From positions 1 through 6,129 of the forward strand of contig JAKAZC010000177.1 of the NCBI GenBank assembly GCA_021826655.1: a DNA stretch of 6,129 nucleotides, given 5' to 3'. The notes under the pieces are model-generated. The model did not search any database and had not been told where the DNA came from. It worked only from the letters and a program-made list of their open reading frames with translations. Shown here in pieces: positions 4,767 through 6,129 of this stretch. How positions within the stretch are numbered: position 1 is the stretch's first letter; the number at the start of each line of letters is the position of its first letter. The DNA is from Actinomycetes bacterium (lineage in GTDB: Bacteria > Actinomycetota > Acidimicrobiia > Acidimicrobiales > RAAP-2). The position numbers and the translations under genes were made by a program.

Positions 4767-6129
4767 ATGACCCCGGATCCGGTTGTCGCGCCCGAGCTCG
4801 GGCGCAGCGTCGTGATCCTGCCGGGGCGGCGTCCGCCGGATGGATGGATCGGTTCGCCGGTCGTCGCAATCGACCGGGCGATCCTCGGCGCACCTGCCGA
4901 GGTGGTCGGCGCGCTCCACGACGCCTGGGCCCGGCGCCGGCCCCTGGTCATCGAGCTGGGGGTGGAGCCGGGGGACCTGCGTGGGGGGACACGGGTGGAC
5001 GTTCCGCCGTACCTGCTCGAGCCCGGGTTCGACCTCGTCGTCGAGCGCCTGCAGTTCCTCGTCTGGGCCAACTCCTACGACGCCCGGAGCGGCGAGCTGG
5101 TCTGGTGGCATGGGCGCAAGGCCGCACGGGGGTTCGCCTCCCGAGGTGTGCGGATCGGCGGGGCGGCCGACGTCACCCTCGCCGACGGCACCCCGCTCTA
5201 CGTCGACGGCGGCCCACCGCACCCTCCCGAGCTCGCGAGCGGGATCGGGGTCGTCCATCGGTGGAACGCGGAGGCGGGGTCGCTGGCGGTCGCCGGCCAC
5301 TGCGCCCCCCGGGCGGGGCTGGCCCCCGATCAGCTCGCGGCGGTCAGGCATGCGTCGGGGCCCGCCCGCGTCCTCGCACCGGCCGGCTCCGGTAAGACCC
5401 GCGTCCTCACGGAGCGGCTCCGCCACCTCCTCGCCGACCGCCGGGTCGATCCGTCGTCGGTCACCGTCCTCGCCTACAACACCAAGGCCGCGGACGAGCT
5501 GCGGGAGCGGTGCGCCGACCTCCTCTCGCCGGCCGGCCCCTCCATCCGGACGATCAACAGCCTGGGCCTGTCCATCTGCAACGGGACCGACCGGGGCGTC
5601 AGGTTGAGCGTGATCGGGGAGCCCGGGGCCCGGTCCCTCGTCGAGTCCCTCTTCGAGATCAGGCGCCGTGCCAACGTCGACGTCGTCGCCCCCTACCTCC
5701 AAGCGCTCTCGGCGATCCGGCTCGGTCTGCGGTCGCCGGCCGAGGTGGAGGACCGGTTCCCCGACGCGGCCGGGGTGGCGGAAGGGTTCGAGCGATATCG
5801 CAGGGCGCTGGCCGAGGCCGGGTCCGTCGACTTCGACGAGCAGATCTATCGCGCGATCGAGGTCCTCCTGACCGAGCCCGAGTCGAGGGCGGCGGCCCAG
5901 AGGCGCTGCCGCCATCTTCTGGTGGACGAGTTCCAGGACCTGAACCCCGCGCACCTGCTGCTGATCCGTCTCCTGAGCGCTCCGGGCTTCGACTGCTTCG
6001 GAGTCGGCGACGACGACCAGGTCCTGTACGGGTACGCGGGCGCGACGCCGGAGTACCTGGTGGACTACGACCGCTACTTCCCAGCGGCGGCGCACCACGG
6101 GTGCGAGGTGAACTACCGGTGCCCTCCGG
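4767..6129 (+). CDS. UvrD/PcrA-type SF1A DNA helicase with N-terminal extension (partial, C-terminus off the right edge)
   Basis: 454 residues are visible and the open frame continues past the edge. The SF1A motifs occur in order: Q-motif L-A-P-D-Q-L-A-A-V (186-194), Walker A A-P-A-G-S-G-K-T (204-211), Ia V-L-A-Y-N-T-K-A-A (234-242), R-T-I-N-S-L-G-L (261-268), Walker B L-L-V-D-E-F-Q-D (384-391), motif III G-V-G-D-D-D-Q-V-L-Y-G-Y-A-G-A (412-426), and V-N-Y-R-C-P (448-453). K210 and D387/E388 are the ATP and magnesium residues. Such enzymes unwind DNA 3' to 5' during repair or recombination. Typical UvrD proteins begin almost at the Q-motif; here about 185 extra residues precede it, with an aromatic-rich block around F97-K118. 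The ATG at 4767 is well constrained because an in-frame stop lies at 4755-4757. No ribosome-binding site is seen. The gene is divergent from the metabolic cluster and probably unrelated to it. Confidence 0.93.
   Translation, partial: MTPDPVVAPELGRSVVILPGRRPPDGWIGSPVVAIDRAILGAPAEVVGALHDAWARRRPLVIELGVEPGDLRGGTRVDVPPYLLEPGFDLVVERLQFLVWANSYDARSGELVWWHGRKAARGFASRGVRIGGAADVTLADGTPLYVDGGPPHPPELASGIGVVHRWNAEAGSLAVAGHCAPRAGLAPDQLAAVRHASGPARVLAPAGSGKTRVLTERLRHLLADRRVDPSSVTVLAYNTKAADELRERCADLLSPAGPSIRTINSLGLSICNGTDRGVRLSVIGEPGARSLVESLFEIRRRANVDVVAPYLQALSAIRLGLRSPAEVEDRFPDAAGVAEGFERYRRALAEAGSVDFDEQIYRAIEVLLTEPESRAAAQRRCRHLLVDEFQDLNPAHLLLIRLLSAPGFDCFGVGDDDQVLYGYAGATPEYLVDYDRYFPAAAHHGCEVNYRCPP

Noticed and set aside
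4582..4893. Extension of the NUDIX protein to the ATG at 4893 or 4677
   Set aside because: The added residues are Pro/Arg-rich with poor G/C third-position bias. The 4893 start would also overlap the helicase gene by more than 100 bases.
4578..6098. A 506-codon open frame on the minus strand opposite the helicase
   Set aside because: The plus strand carries all SF1A helicase motifs in order; the antisense translation is low-complexity and matches nothing.

Overview
The window is very GC-rich DNA (third codon positions almost all G or C) with tightly packed genes, GTG and TTG starts and 4-base gene overlaps. This fits an actinobacterium. The gene families and the probably leaderless helicase promoter would suit Acidimicrobiia or a related lineage, but that placement is inference.

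Minus strand, right to left in transcription order: a NUDIX hydrolase (4581-3838), a DUF2889 protein (3841-2753, overlapping the NUDIX stop by 4 bases), an ACMSD-like metal-dependent amidohydrolase (2722-1616), a non-decarboxylating SCP2/Ltp2-type thiolase (1449-235, TTG start), and a DUF35 zinc-ribbon/OB-fold protein (231 to the left edge, partial). The last two are only 3 bases apart, and the AGGAGG of the DUF35 gene lies inside the end of the thiolase gene. They are most likely a two-subunit enzyme. Together the five genes look like a fragment of an acyl-CoA catabolic cluster of the steroid, terpenoid or branched-chain type: the thiolase/DUF35 pair for carbon-carbon bond cleavage, the amidohydrolase for an accessory hydrolytic or decarboxylating step, and a NUDIX enzyme resembling the NUDT19 CoA-diphosphatase group. 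The substrate cannot be read from the sequence.

Plus strand: a UvrD/PcrA-type SF1A helicase starts at 4767 and runs off the right edge. It has an unassigned extension of about 185 residues before its helicase core. It is divergent from the NUDIX gene across a 185-base spacer.

Two spacers hold notable regulatory-looking DNA: an AT-rich 23-bp imperfect palindrome before the amidohydrolase (2736-2758), and a cluster of GTGCA repeats with a perfect 8-bp inverted repeat next to the thiolase start (1452-1490). No tRNA, rRNA, CRISPR array, insertion sequence or convincing intrinsic terminator was seen. No wholly new system is evident. The best leads are the thiolase lacking its nucleophilic cysteine, the two operator-like sites, the DUF2889-NUDIX pair and the helicase N-terminal extension.
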